From Dyadobacter subterraneus (lineage in GTDB: Bacteria > Bacteroidota > Bacteroidia > Cytophagales > Spirosomataceae): a stretch of DNA of 64,000 bases. This document shows, piece after piece, positions 36,075 through 45,010 of the stretch. The notes under the pieces were generated by a model. That model saw nothing but the letters and a program-made list of their open reading frames with translations, was not told the origin of the DNA and searched no databases. A program made the translations under genes and the position numbers. Position 1 is the stretch's first letter. The number at the start of each line of letters is the position of its first letter. The DNA lies in the NCBI RefSeq assembly GCF_015221875.1, contig NZ_JACYGY010000001.1, positions 2,232,001 through 2,296,000 on the forward strand, given 5' to 3'.

Positions 36075-36297
36075 ATTCTTACATCAAGAGCGGACAAATT
36101 GCAAACTCTAACAGGAATCGAATTGTTCCGGTTAGCGGATTTTCCTAGGTTGTTTTATTAAATATTGCTGGACTTAACTAATTTATAATCAAATGATAGT
36201 GTGGGGCTTCCAAGTGAAAAAATCGCAATTGCGAATATGAGGTCTACCTATTTAACAAAATAGAAATCCTTTTTTTAACTCTAAGTAAGGTTAGCTA

Positions 36298-37131
36298 TTA
36301 AAACAATGATGTTTGTGCAGGAGGAGTAGGCTTATGCAAAGCAGCCAGATCCTCATAAATAAACGGCACAGTTGGATCCTCATTTTTAAGAAAATCTTTC
36401 TGCACCGTACATGCTTCCATTTGTTCGGCCGGAAACTGATAGGTTGCAAGCTGAGTAATCCTTTCTTCATCCAGATCATCCATAATCCACTCCCAGGCGA
36501 GCGCATCGGGAAGGATGGTTGGCATTCTTTCTTTGGAATTATGAATCTTTGCCATCAACTCATTGGCCCTGGTTGTAACAAGGCTTACCGTATCGACTGT
36601 TTCCCCAGTGTCCTGATCGGTCCAAACCTGCCAGATCCCTGCAAGATAAAAATAGGAGTGTTCTTTAACACCTATGTAATGCGGATATTTTTCAGGTGTT
36701 TTCTTGGGTTCACCGGTGCGTTTATTTAGATGAAAAACGTGGCGCCACTCGTAAAAGCCCGATGATAAAATTAAACATCTTCGCTCAATAGCAGCTTCGC
36801 GGTACATTTTACCTGCAAATAAAAGCTCTTCCCCCTTAGCGTTTTGGGTATCGTAGCCATTCTGCCAGCTGCCATCTTTCTTTTTATATCCTTTTCTGAA
36901 TTTCTGTACCTGATCACGGTTCTTTACATAACCGGGCAATAGGCTCCACTCCATCTGGACAATGTCGAAATTATCACGCGTGTAACGGGGTTTGAGAACT
37001 GCAATCTTACCGTAGTCAAAAGCCAGGGTAACAGACTGGTTCAAAAATTCATAGTCCTTGACTGCCTTCTCGATTTGAAGCAGTTGTATATATTCGGCTC
37101 TGGTCACTTTCTGACCGTTGTAGTAACACAT
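36298..37131 (-). CDS. SRAP domain protein (YedK/HMCES-like abasic-site crosslinker)
   Basis: A 277-residue member of the SOS response-associated peptidase family. These proteins form a covalent thiazolidine link with abasic sites in single-stranded DNA through Cys2 after removal of Met1. The sequence begins MCYYNGQKVTR (Cys2). The DNA-pocket Asn97 (TQNAKGEEL), the catalytic Glu128 (SGFYEWR) and the His of IHNSKERMPTIL are all present, so it should be active. It lies 2 bp after a small gene on the same strand. The neighbouring mutasome genes suggest a DNA-damage island, although no shared operator was found upstream. Confidence 0.94.
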   Translation of the reverse strand: MCYYNGQKVTRAEYIQLLQIEKAVKDYEFLNQSVTLAFDYGKIAVLKPRYTRDNFDIVQMEWSLLPGYVKNRDQVQKFRKGYKKKDGSWQNGYDTQNAKGEELLFAGKMYREAAIERRCLILSSGFYEWRHVFHLNKRTGEPKKTPEKYPHYIGVKEHSYFYLAGIWQVWTDQDTGETVDTVSLVTTRANELMAKIHNSKERMPTILPDALAWEWIMDDLDEERITQLATYQFPAEQMEACTVQKDFLKNEDPTVPFIYEDLAALHKPTPPAQTSLF

Positions 37132-37133
37132 AA

Positions 37134-37385
37134 TCAGTCCTTTTTAAGATTCAGGAAATGTTCAACAATTTTCGCGCCAATAGGAATGGCTTCCGCTTGC
37201 CTGCCTTCCGGAATTGACATCCAGACCTTACGGCCATCAAAAGCTTTGGCCCTGCTGATCATCAAGGGTTTTCTGCCATCAGGAAAATTAAGCTGAAAGA
37301 CGGTTCTGCCTGCCATATCCATCACTTTGACAGCGACAGTCATGCTTTCAAACTCCACCTCAAAGTCGTCGGCTTGGAATAACAT
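37134..37385 (-). CDS. Small hypothetical protein ahead of the SRAP gene
   Basis: An 83-residue soluble protein, beta-rich at the N terminus (MLFQADDFEVEFESMTVAVK ... MAGRTVFQLNFPDGRKPLMI) and helical at the C terminus (PIGAKIVEHFLNLKKD). No family name is recognised. It is coupled to the SRAP gene (2 bp between them), so a role in the same pathway is plausible. The reading frame has normal codon character and a clear ATG. Confidence 0.65.
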   Translation of the reverse strand: MLFQADDFEVEFESMTVAVKVMDMAGRTVFQLNFPDGRKPLMISRAKAFDGRKVWMSIPEGRQAEAIPIGAKIVEHFLNLKKD

Positions 37386-37688
37386 TGAAAATCGTTTTAA
37401 GTCAAAGTAACCGAATTATCTGCTTGACCAAAGTTGCGAAAATTGTTTTGAACAGACAATATAACTTATATTTTGTGGGATTTTTGCAAGTGGCAAATGC
37501 TAATTTATTCTTTTTGCATTACATGTTAGTAGGTCACTATCACTGTTGTAAATTAATGTCAAAGTCTTTCAGTGCAAACAGCATGGTGATATAATTAAAG
37601 TAGTTAGAAATTCTACAAGTGGATGACAATATGGCTAGATCCTTACCCTGTATGAAGCAGGGAGATGTATAATTGCTAAATGGAAGAT
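37386..37688. other. Gene-free spacer
   Basis: An AT-rich intergenic stretch between the SRAP unit and the membrane-protein gene. Plus-strand open frames here lack coding character. It probably contains the promoter of the SRAP unit near 37400-37440; no repeat or operator matching the mutasome palindrome was seen. Confidence 0.4.
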
Positions 37689-38156
37689 TCATATAGAATA
37701 ATCCCGTTTTTCAGGTAAAACATATGTTTTGAATGCATGTTTCCAAGGCACAAAAAGGATTGGTAAGAGGACCCAGGCAAATGCGGCTGTCATTCCTTCG
37801 GCGGAAGAACCCTCCAAATTACCTGAAAGCCATAAGGGGTAGGCTACAAGGATTAACCAGATGAGCTTATATACAATTTCCAATAGCAAAATGGGAAGCA
37901 GTTTAAGTGGTTGAAGAATGCCTAAAAAAGCCAACAACGAAAAAGAGGCCCACACAGAAAAGGCCATAGCTTTATTTGGTTCCCAGCCGCCTGTATGTGT
38001 GAAGATGTAAGTCCAGACATCCTTGCCAAGGACCAAGAACATTAATGTGTATAAAAGCCGTAGGCAATAGATGTTGATTAGGGGTACACCCTGCCAAAGT
38101 GCTGAATTGGATTTGAATAATGAGAGAATGCGCTTGATTAATTTACCGATGTCCAT
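37689..38156 (-). CDS. Hypothetical four-helix membrane protein
   Basis: A 155-residue integral membrane protein. Hydrophobic segments lie around LLYTLMFLVLGKDVWTYIF, FSVWASFSLLAFLGILQPL, PILLLEIVYKLIWLILVAYP and AAFAWVLLPILFVPW. No domain name or functional residue is recognised. It is monocistronic, with 303 bp and 384 bp empty spacers. Similar small proteins occur widely in Bacteroidota; the function is unknown. Confidence 0.65.
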   Translation of the reverse strand: MDIGKLIKRILSLFKSNSALWQGVPLINIYCLRLLYTLMFLVLGKDVWTYIFTHTGGWEPNKAMAFSVWASFSLLAFLGILQPLKLLPILLLEIVYKLIWLILVAYPLWLSGNLEGSSAEGMTAAFAWVLLPILFVPWKHAFKTYVLPEKRDYSI

Positions 38157-38540
38157 GGTGCTAATTGATTTGTTTTTCCTTCAATATAGGAAGCAGCTTG
38201 ATTAAGGGTGAGTAGAATTTTATGAGAGGATTAAGTCAGGGATGAGTGTTCAATAAAATTTGAGTCTGCCCGTTGCACAGCGCCATTGAAAAGAAGATCT
38301 TCTACGTAGTTGCAGCCCATGTTAAGTGAATTGGCAAAATGTTGTGGTTTTCAGATATATATCAATATGATGCAATAGTGATCAAACAACACTGATTAAT
38401 ATGAAGTAACCGCTTCCTTAATGCTTGTTTGGCAACAGGTATCTGTCTGGCTTCCCTGTTTTTTTGGCGGTAGACACAGTAAGTGAAAAACTTTTAAAAA
38501 TCTTGGCATAAAGAATTTGAAACCTAAACATGCAAATTGC
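38157..38540. other. Gene-free spacer
   Basis: No open frame with coding character and no convincing repeat on either strand. It may hold the promoter of the membrane protein gene at 37689-38156. Confidence 0.35.
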
Positions 38541-38810
38541 TCAGATAACTTGGGTAGAAGCAAATTTCTCGAAGTAATCTTTGAAAACAGTCATGTCCGC
38601 TTCGCATAGCTTGTTCAAAGCTGATTTACTGATAGTCATTTCATATACTTTTTCAGGATAATTATTGGAAGTGAAATGAATCAAAAGGAGCGGATCTTCA
38701 TCCTGATTCGAAATGTTGTCTCCGTGGGTTTTTATACTTAAAATATTGATTCCAGTAACCTTTAACAGCAACTGCCGGATGCTGGATGATTCAAAACCAC
38801 TGTCATTCAT
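38541..38810 (-). CDS. Small hypothetical protein
   Basis: An 89-residue acidic soluble protein (SSSIRQLLLKVTGINILSIK ... PLLLIHFTSNNYPEKVYEMT ... FKDYFEKFASTQ). No recognised domain. It has a proper ATG and coding-like composition, and stands 107 bp after the gene at 38918 on the same strand. The function is unknown. Confidence 0.5.
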   Translation of the reverse strand: MNDSGFESSSIRQLLLKVTGINILSIKTHGDNISNQDEDPLLLIHFTSNNYPEKVYEMTISKSALNKLCEADMTVFKDYFEKFASTQVI

Positions 38811-38917
38811 TATCTAAATTGTTGTTGAGTAATATTTTGATTCTGCAAATTAGTATTTTTTTGAGGTTCATTGAACAACAATTGGCCCATCATAAAATTA
38901 ATTATTATTTAAGACGT

Positions 38918-39394
38918 CTATTTAATTAAATCCAGCAAACCAAATTCTTGGATTGATTCTCCAAACTGAATTGATGCCGTTAACTTTCCAAACTTAAAGC
39001 TAAGATCAATACTAACATCCTCTATGGCCTGAATCTGGGTGCTTATTTCTAATTTTGAAAGGATGTTTTTCTGGTAATGCTTCAAAATTTTGTCCTGCCA
39101 ATCAAGGTCTCGGTAAGCATTTAAAAAGAGAAGATATTTAGGGCTTTCAATCAGTGCTAAAATCTTATCCAGCTCAAATTGCAAATCAATCATACGGCCT
39201 TCATTTGAATCCAGTTTTTGCTCGTGCTCTCGAGCTGCTTTCTGCTGCTGATAAGGCGTTGCAATAAATCCCTTTTTATTTGGAATCCCTGGCCATTGCA
39301 GACGCTGGACTACCAGGAAATTAGTATTTTTTCGGAGCAACTCTTTTATCAGCGGAAGATTTAAAAGCTCAAACGGGTTGTAGGGTACAGACAT
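38918..39394 (-). CDS. Hypothetical protein
   Basis: A 158-residue soluble protein: an N-terminal segment with PFELLNLPLIKELLRK and LQWPGIPNKKGFIATPYQQQ, then a helical, charged middle (EHEQKLDSNEGRMIDLQFEL) and a beta-rich end (IDLSFKFGKLTASIQFGESI). No domain is recognised. It lies downstream of dnaE2 on the same strand, 58 bp away, so it may be read through from the mutasome operon. The function is unknown. Confidence 0.55.
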   Translation of the reverse strand: MSVPYNPFELLNLPLIKELLRKNTNFLVVQRLQWPGIPNKKGFIATPYQQQKAAREHEQKLDSNEGRMIDLQFELDKILALIESPKYLLFLNAYRDLDWQDKILKHYQKNILSKLEISTQIQAIEDVSIDLSFKFGKLTASIQFGESIQEFGLLDLIK

Positions 39395-39452
39395 AAAATG
39401 GATTGTGTGTTGTAAGTATAGAATGTCCCGGGTTTTGGTTAGGAAAGCCGTC

Positions 39453-42400
39453 TTATTTGAAATTTCGGCCCGAAGGGAAAATCTCAGTCTGCACAGGTTT
39501 TCTACCTTGGGTTTTTCGGTTCACAGCCTGGGAAGCATATTCGTCTTTCTCATCAGCGCGGGAAAGTGTCTGCACCGGCGGATCTTGCTGGGTCTGGTTC
39601 ATGTCCCTTAAAAGATGTGACATGTCAAAGCATCTCCTGACGATCACATGCATGACTTCACCTTCTATTTGCAGTTTTCCTTCGACCATCAGAAGCCTTG
39701 CCCGAAGAATCTCTTTTCTATAGGTTTCAAAAAGGTTCTGAAAAACGACAAGGTTTGCAAAGCCTGTTTCATCCTCTATGGTGATGAAGCATACGCCTCC
39801 TGCTGTGCCTGGCCGCTGCCGCACCAGAACAAGGCCAGCCACCCGGATAATCATGCCGTCCTTGTAATTTGAAAGATTACCGGTCTGAACGGCATGCTGG
39901 GATTTGAGCCCGTCCCTTACAAAACTTACCGGGTGCGCTTTTAAAGAAAGTGAAGTCGACGCGTAATCAAGCACCACATGCTCGGAACCGCTCATGTCAG
40001 GAAGCTTTACATCGGGTTCGTAGCCGCTGGCTGACTGCTGGCCTCTGAAAAGTCCCATAGGCCTGTCCGCAAGCGCAGAAGCTTCCCACATGGCTTTTCT
40101 TCTGTCCATACCCATGGAACGGAATGCGTCTGCCTCCGCCAGTTTTTCAAGCGTAGCCTGCGATACGCCTGCATCTCTGATCTCGTGTATGTTTTTATAA
40201 GGAGCTCTCCGGCAGGTAAGGAGTGTCCAGATCTCATCTTCACGAAGGCCTCTGACCTGTCTGAATCCAAGCCGCAGCGCATGGTATTTACCGGATTTTT
40301 CTTCCAGTACATTGTCCCAAAAAGAGATGTTTACATCAACGGGCCTGACCTGCACGCCATGCTTACGGGCGTCGATCACGATCTGGGCGGGCTGATAAAA
40401 GCCCATGGGCATACTGTTCAATAGCGCGGCGGCAAAAATCTCGGGATAGTAACACTTGATCCAGCTTGATACGTAAACCAAAAGCGCGAAGCTGGCCGCA
40501 TGGCTTTCAGGAAAACCGTAGCTACCAAAACCTTCAAGCTGTTTGAAAACCCTTCTGGCATATTCTTCCGTGTACCCGTTCTTAACCATGCCTTCCACGA
40601 GCTTTTTCTCATACTGCACAACCAGCCCCTTGGCTTTAAAGGTGGCCATACTGCGCCTAAGCCCGTCGGCTTCCGCGGGCGTGAACCCTGCGGCAACGAT
40701 GGCAATCTTCATCGCCTGCTCCTGAAACAAGGGAACACCTAGTGTTCTTCCCAAAATATCTTCAAGCTCTTTGGAAGGATAAGTAATAGCTTCCTCATTA
40801 TTTCTTCTGCGAAGATAGGGGTGTACCATATCACCCTGAATGGGCCCCGGACGGACAATCGCAACTTCGATAACCAGATCATAGAAACACTGCGGACGCA
40901 GCCTTGGAAGCATCGACTGCTGAGCCCGGCTTTCAATCTGAAATACGCCGATTGTGTCCGCATGGCTGATCATCTCATAGACGGCAGGATCATCCTGCGG
41001 AACATTGGCAAGGGTCAGATTCAGATCATAATGTTTTTTGGCCAGATCAAAGGCTTTTCTGATGCAGGTCAGCATGCCCAGTGCAAGCACATCGATTTTA
41101 AGAAAACCAAGCGCATCGATATCGTCCTTGTTCCATTCGATGTTGGTACGGTCAGGCATTCTTGCATTGATAATCGGACACAGATCCGTAATATTTCCTT
41201 GTGTGATCACAAAGCCGCCCGTATGCTGGCCAAGCTGCCTTGGAAAGCCCATAAACTGTGAGGTCAGATCCAGGACTTTTCTTAGATGCGGATCATCCGG
41301 GTTAAAACCGTGTTCGCTGATGCGCTTGCCTTCAAACCACTCATCAGTAAACTCCCAGATCGAGCCCGAAAGCCGGTTGATTGCATCTACTGACATACCC
41401 ATTGCCTTGGCCACATCACGGATCGCACCTTTCTGGTGCAGTTGGGTGACTGTCGCTACAATCGCCGAACGGTGACGGCCATACTTACTGTAAATATATT
41501 GGATAACTTCCTCTCGCCTTTCATGCTCAAAATCCACATCAATATCCGGAGGCTCGTTTCTGGCAGAGGAAATAAAGCGCTCAAACAGAAGATCAAATTT
41601 TGTCGGATCGACCGAGGTAATGCCAAGGCAAAAGCATACAGCGGAATTGGCCGCTGATCCGCGCCCCTGACAAAGAATGTTCTGCTCCCTTGCAAACCGG
41701 ACAATATCATAGACGGTCAGAAAGTAGGCAGCATAGTCCATTTCTTTGATAAATTTCATCTCATGATTAATCGATGAAACGATCTTTTCGGGCAGGACCT
41801 CCCCGTAAATTTCTTTTGCGCCCTTCCATGTAAGAAAGAGAAGCTCCTGCATCGGGCTGCGGCCATCACTGGTAATTTCTTCGGGATACTCATATTTTAA
41901 AGAATCCAGTGAAAATTGGCAAGCCTCAGCAATCTGGCGTGCGCGCAAGATCGCATCCGGATATTTTCTAAAAAGCCGCTGCATCTCCTGACTGGTTTTC
42001 AAGTGACGCTCTGCATTTTGGTGAAGGCGGAAACCCGCATTATAGATCGTACATTTTTCCCGGATACAGGTCATCACATCCTGGAGTTGCCTTCTGAGCG
42101 GATGATGATAATAAACATCGTTGGTAGCGGCCATCGGAATCCCAAGCCGGTCAGCTAACTTGCTAAGACGGTACAGGATTTTTGAATCGTCACCCATGTA
42201 TGAGCGGCTTGCGCCAAGAAAAAGCGAATCCCCAAGCGCTTTTTTATAGCTGCGAAGATTTTTTTCAAAAGATGGGTCAAGATCAAAATACTCATTGAGA
42301 CGGTCAGGTGGAACGGCGATGAAAAGCATCCCCTCTGCATATGAAAAAACATCCGCCTGATAAAGATCACATTTTCCTTTCTCAGTCCGAAGGTTGCCCA

Positions 42401-42680
42401 ACGACAGAAGGCCCGAAAGTCTTGCGTAAGCATTTTTGTCAGTAGGGTAGGCAAGAAGGCTCGGCCCGTCAATAAGATTTAGCCGGCAGCCAACGATGAG
42501 CCTGATTCCTTTAAGCTTCGCAGCCGCATGGGCTCTTACAATACCGGCCAGTGTGTTGTGATCGGTGATGGCAAGCGCCTCGTAACCAAGCTCGAAGGCC
42601 TGTTCGACAAGCTCTTCGGGATGCGAGCCGCCGCGAAGAAAGCTGAAATTGGATGTGACCTGAAGTTCAATGTAGCTCAT
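39453..42680 (-). CDS. dnaE2: Error-prone DNA polymerase III alpha subunit DnaE2
   Basis: A 1075-residue C-family polymerase used for translesion synthesis and induced mutagenesis. The N-terminal PHP domain starts SNFSFLRGGSHPEELVEQAF. The palm has the catalytic acidic motif PPDIDVDFEHERREEVI. The fingers, a helix-hairpin-helix region and a C-terminal OB fold follow (IIRVAGLVLVRQRPGTAGGV). The length matches DnaE2 rather than the replicative DnaE1, which is longer. It is the third gene of imuA-imuB-dnaE2, 14 bp after imuB. In such cassettes ImuB recruits DnaE2 to the sliding clamp. Confidence 0.96.
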   Translation of the reverse strand: MSYIELQVTSNFSFLRGGSHPEELVEQAFELGYEALAITDHNTLAGIVRAHAAAKLKGIRLIVGCRLNLIDGPSLLAYPTDKNAYARLSGLLSLGNLRTEKGKCDLYQADVFSYAEGMLFIAVPPDRLNEYFDLDPSFEKNLRSYKKALGDSLFLGASRSYMGDDSKILYRLSKLADRLGIPMAATNDVYYHHPLRRQLQDVMTCIREKCTIYNAGFRLHQNAERHLKTSQEMQRLFRKYPDAILRARQIAEACQFSLDSLKYEYPEEITSDGRSPMQELLFLTWKGAKEIYGEVLPEKIVSSINHEMKFIKEMDYAAYFLTVYDIVRFAREQNILCQGRGSAANSAVCFCLGITSVDPTKFDLLFERFISSARNEPPDIDVDFEHERREEVIQYIYSKYGRHRSAIVATVTQLHQKGAIRDVAKAMGMSVDAINRLSGSIWEFTDEWFEGKRISEHGFNPDDPHLRKVLDLTSQFMGFPRQLGQHTGGFVITQGNITDLCPIINARMPDRTNIEWNKDDIDALGFLKIDVLALGMLTCIRKAFDLAKKHYDLNLTLANVPQDDPAVYEMISHADTIGVFQIESRAQQSMLPRLRPQCFYDLVIEVAIVRPGPIQGDMVHPYLRRRNNEEAITYPSKELEDILGRTLGVPLFQEQAMKIAIVAAGFTPAEADGLRRSMATFKAKGLVVQYEKKLVEGMVKNGYTEEYARRVFKQLEGFGSYGFPESHAASFALLVYVSSWIKCYYPEIFAAALLNSMPMGFYQPAQIVIDARKHGVQVRPVDVNISFWDNVLEEKSGKYHALRLGFRQVRGLREDEIWTLLTCRRAPYKNIHEIRDAGVSQATLEKLAEADAFRSMGMDRRKAMWEASALADRPMGLFRGQQSASGYEPDVKLPDMSGSEHVVLDYASTSLSLKAHPVSFVRDGLKSQHAVQTGNLSNYKDGMIIRVAGLVLVRQRPGTAGGVCFITIEDETGFANLVVFQNLFETYRKEILRARLLMVEGKLQIEGEVMHVIVRRCFDMSHLLRDMNQTQQDPPVQTLSRADEKDEYASQAVNRKTQGRKPVQTEIFPSGRNFK

Positions 42681-42694
42681 AACGTCTTAATTGA

Positions 42695-44197
42695 TCATGA
42701 AAAAAATCCGTGGATAAACCAGTCGGGATTATGCTCACCATAATGACCAGCCCGAAAGATCCAGAACCGGGCGCCATCCTGATCTTCAACACAGTAATAA
42801 TCTCTATGAAGGCCTTCCTGGATCCACCATTCCTGCTCGATGCGCTCAGGCCCATCCGCTTTTTTAATCTGGTGCACGGTCCCTTTATAGCGGAAAAGCA
42901 TCGGAGGATAATCCGGAACCGGCGCAGCTACCTGAATCAGCTCCGGAGCTGCAAGAAGGCTAACCGGCCGTGGACGGTCTGTCCGCCAGGCGCAGCTTGG
43001 CTGCTCGATCAGTGAAGCCGCCGCTTTTATCGAACGCTCAGGCCAATAGTGCTGCTCTGGCAGATACCTGTGAACGATATCCATTCCGCCACGGCCGGTA
43101 AGCCGGTCTAAAAGCTCCGCAATCTCGGTCATATCACCACTGCCGGAAACGCTCCACAGCGTTTTTTGAACAGCATCAAGTTCTTCGGTAACAGGTGCTT
43201 CCAAAATAAAAAGCTCAAAACCCAGATCGGGGCGAAGGCTTGCAATTTTAAGCTGAAAGAGCTTAAAAAGATGCTCTAAATGACAGGAAGCACTGCTTGT
43301 ACCAATCTCGATGGCTTGCTGCGCCCCATCCATTCTAAATCCTTTAAAAACCGCTTTTCGAATTCCCCTGCCCTCGCCGGCAAGTCTGGAGCAAAGGGCT
43401 TCCAGAAGTGTTCGTAGCGCTATCTCGATAGCAGGCGCGGTCCGGATCGGTTCCAGGCATGGGAGTCTTTCCTGGTAGGGTTCGATGGGCACGATCGGGA
43501 CAATATTTTCCTGCATAGCGCCAAGGGCCTGGTCCATGCGGCTTAAAAGCGCTTGTCCAAATCTTCTTCGCAGTACAGAGCGCGGCATATCGATAAAACT
43601 TTCGATCTGGTAAAACCCGAGTTTGCTCATGCGTTCAAGTATGGCATCATCCAATCGGAGCGCTGCTGGCGGTAAAGCCGCCAATGCCAGCTTCTGGGTC
43701 TGTGGCTCGATCACAGGCGTGATCCTACCGTAGCGGCAGATTGCCCAGGCGGTGCCAATCGTATCTGCGGCAGCAGCTCTGACATTATAACCTGAGCCGC
43801 GAAGTCTGTTTGTAATATCTTTCAAATACGCTCTTTCGCTGCCCCAAAGATGCGCGCAGCCGGTGATATCAAGGATAAGTCCGCTGCCGGCTACATCAGT
43901 GGCCACCACGGGTGAATAGCGAAGCGCCCACTCGGCCAATCCATTTAAAAGTTTTTCGGCAAGATCAGCACGGTGCTCAAAGACCTGGAGTTCGGGCAGC
44001 ACGGCACGCGCATCAGCCAGTACCATATCTGTAACTATGCCCTGCTTTTCAGCTTCTGCACTTGCTGCTTTGATGACCATTCTGCCGCGCTCGGGGCAGG
44101 CCATCACAAAAGCAGTGTCCTTCTGCGCTGCATGCCGGATTACCCAGCGGTCGGTGATAAGGTGCCGAAACCAGATTGAGACATACCTGTTTGCCAT
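42695..44197 (-). CDS. imuB: ImuB, Y-family polymerase-like mutasome scaffold
   Basis: A 500-residue DinB/UmuC-related protein. It keeps the Y-family layout (palm 1-230, little finger 240-350) but lacks catalytic acids. The first motif reads VSIWFRHLITDRW, without the DxD Asp, and the second reads GLILDITGCAHLWG, without SxDE. It is thus a non-catalytic ImuB that links DnaE2 to the beta clamp. The C-terminal region (about 390-500) is the ImuB-specific extension. It starts one base after the imuA stop. Confidence 0.93.
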   Translation of the reverse strand: MANRYVSIWFRHLITDRWVIRHAAQKDTAFVMACPERGRMVIKAASAEAEKQGIVTDMVLADARAVLPELQVFEHRADLAEKLLNGLAEWALRYSPVVATDVAGSGLILDITGCAHLWGSERAYLKDITNRLRGSGYNVRAAAADTIGTAWAICRYGRITPVIEPQTQKLALAALPPAALRLDDAILERMSKLGFYQIESFIDMPRSVLRRRFGQALLSRMDQALGAMQENIVPIVPIEPYQERLPCLEPIRTAPAIEIALRTLLEALCSRLAGEGRGIRKAVFKGFRMDGAQQAIEIGTSSASCHLEHLFKLFQLKIASLRPDLGFELFILEAPVTEELDAVQKTLWSVSGSGDMTEIAELLDRLTGRGGMDIVHRYLPEQHYWPERSIKAAASLIEQPSCAWRTDRPRPVSLLAAPELIQVAAPVPDYPPMLFRYKGTVHQIKKADGPERIEQEWWIQEGLHRDYYCVEDQDGARFWIFRAGHYGEHNPDWFIHGFFS

Positions 44198-44198
44198 A

Positions 44199-44939
44199 TC
44201 ATCCTGTTTTTAAAAGGTCCTTACCCGTAGCAACCTGCACTGCTATTGATACGTGCTCAAACAAACCGGCTGTCCACTGTATCTGCCACTGGCCGGTCTG
44301 ACCATTACGGACTTTCAAAAGCTGGACATCCCAACGGAAAAAACCCATTCCCGGCATATCATCTTCCAGCACGCTGGCGACTGGCGAGATTTTCCACCGG
44401 GATGCGCAGGCCGTATTGCCCAGCATTCTTGGGTTGATCCTGTGAAGAAGACCGGTTACCCGGCTGTGCTCGACGGCAAGCTGCAAACGGCGGGAGGCGG
44501 TCAGGTCAAGGTCCTTTATTTCTGCGATCACTGCACAGAGCGCCTGGCATTTAAGTGCTTCCTCGGTCATCCAAAGAAGGTCTTTCTCATTTTTTACATC
44601 GATGAAAATGACATGGTCCGGATCGATGCCGAAAAACTTAAGTGCCGGCGGATAAAGCGTTCTTTTCTGGCTTATCCATAGCGAAAGACCTCCATCCTGC
44701 ATCAGTTTTCCAAGCAGCGCAGCCATAAATCCCGTGGTCGCGGCGGCGTGTTGCTGCCCGTCACTAATTAGCTCATGAACAGCACCGGTTGGGAAGACAT
44801 GGTTAGGAAAACCCTGCTCGGCAGCGCCCAGCCCAAAATTGACTTGTTTACCCTCACTGGGAGGCGTGAATCCCTGCAGGGAAAAAATCTGCTTCTGCAG
44901 TTTTTCAAAAATGTCGTTTTTGATGGCTGGTTGTTTCAT
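44199..44939 (-). CDS. imuA: ImuA, RecA-like mutasome protein
   Basis: A 246-residue protein of the ImuA/SulA-RecA-like group. It has a RecA-like fold core (VFPTGAVHELISDG, GGLSLWISQKRTLYPPALKF, DHVIFIDVKNEKDLLWMTEE) but no complete Walker A, as in other ImuA proteins. It is first in the imuA-imuB-dnaE2 operon, and its start is 71 bp from the divergent XRE/S24 gene, so both share a control region with a palindromic operator at 44961-44981. Confidence 0.9.
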   Translation of the reverse strand: MKQPAIKNDIFEKLQKQIFSLQGFTPPSEGKQVNFGLGAAEQGFPNHVFPTGAVHELISDGQQHAAATTGFMAALLGKLMQDGGLSLWISQKRTLYPPALKFFGIDPDHVIFIDVKNEKDLLWMTEEALKCQALCAVIAEIKDLDLTASRRLQLAVEHSRVTGLLHRINPRMLGNTACASRWKISPVASVLEDDMPGMGFFRWDVQLLKVRNGQTGQWQIQWTAGLFEHVSIAVQVATGKDLLKTG

Positions 44940-44956
44940 AAGTTGATTATTTAATT

Positions 44957-44981
44957 TACATTTGATACGATTTGTATCAAA
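44957..44981. promoter_or_regulatory. Palindromic operator shared by imuA and the XRE/S24 regulator
   Basis: TTTGATAC (44961-44968) and GTATCAAA (44974-44981) are a perfect 8-bp inverted repeat with a 5-base spacer, in the 71-bp region between the divergent starts. A plus-strand -7-like TACATTTG (44957-44964) overlaps the left half-site, so a bound repressor would block the regulator's own promoter and probably imuA. This is the layout expected of a LexA-like autoregulated damage switch. The binding protein is inferred. Confidence 0.7.
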
Positions 44982-45010
44982 GTGTTGATTGTAATGATAA
45001 CAAACTAAAG

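Noticed and set aside
37385..37594. Plus-strand 69-codon frame upstream of the SRAP unit
   Set aside because: Composition is not coding-like and no homologous pattern is recognised; it lies in the likely promoter region.
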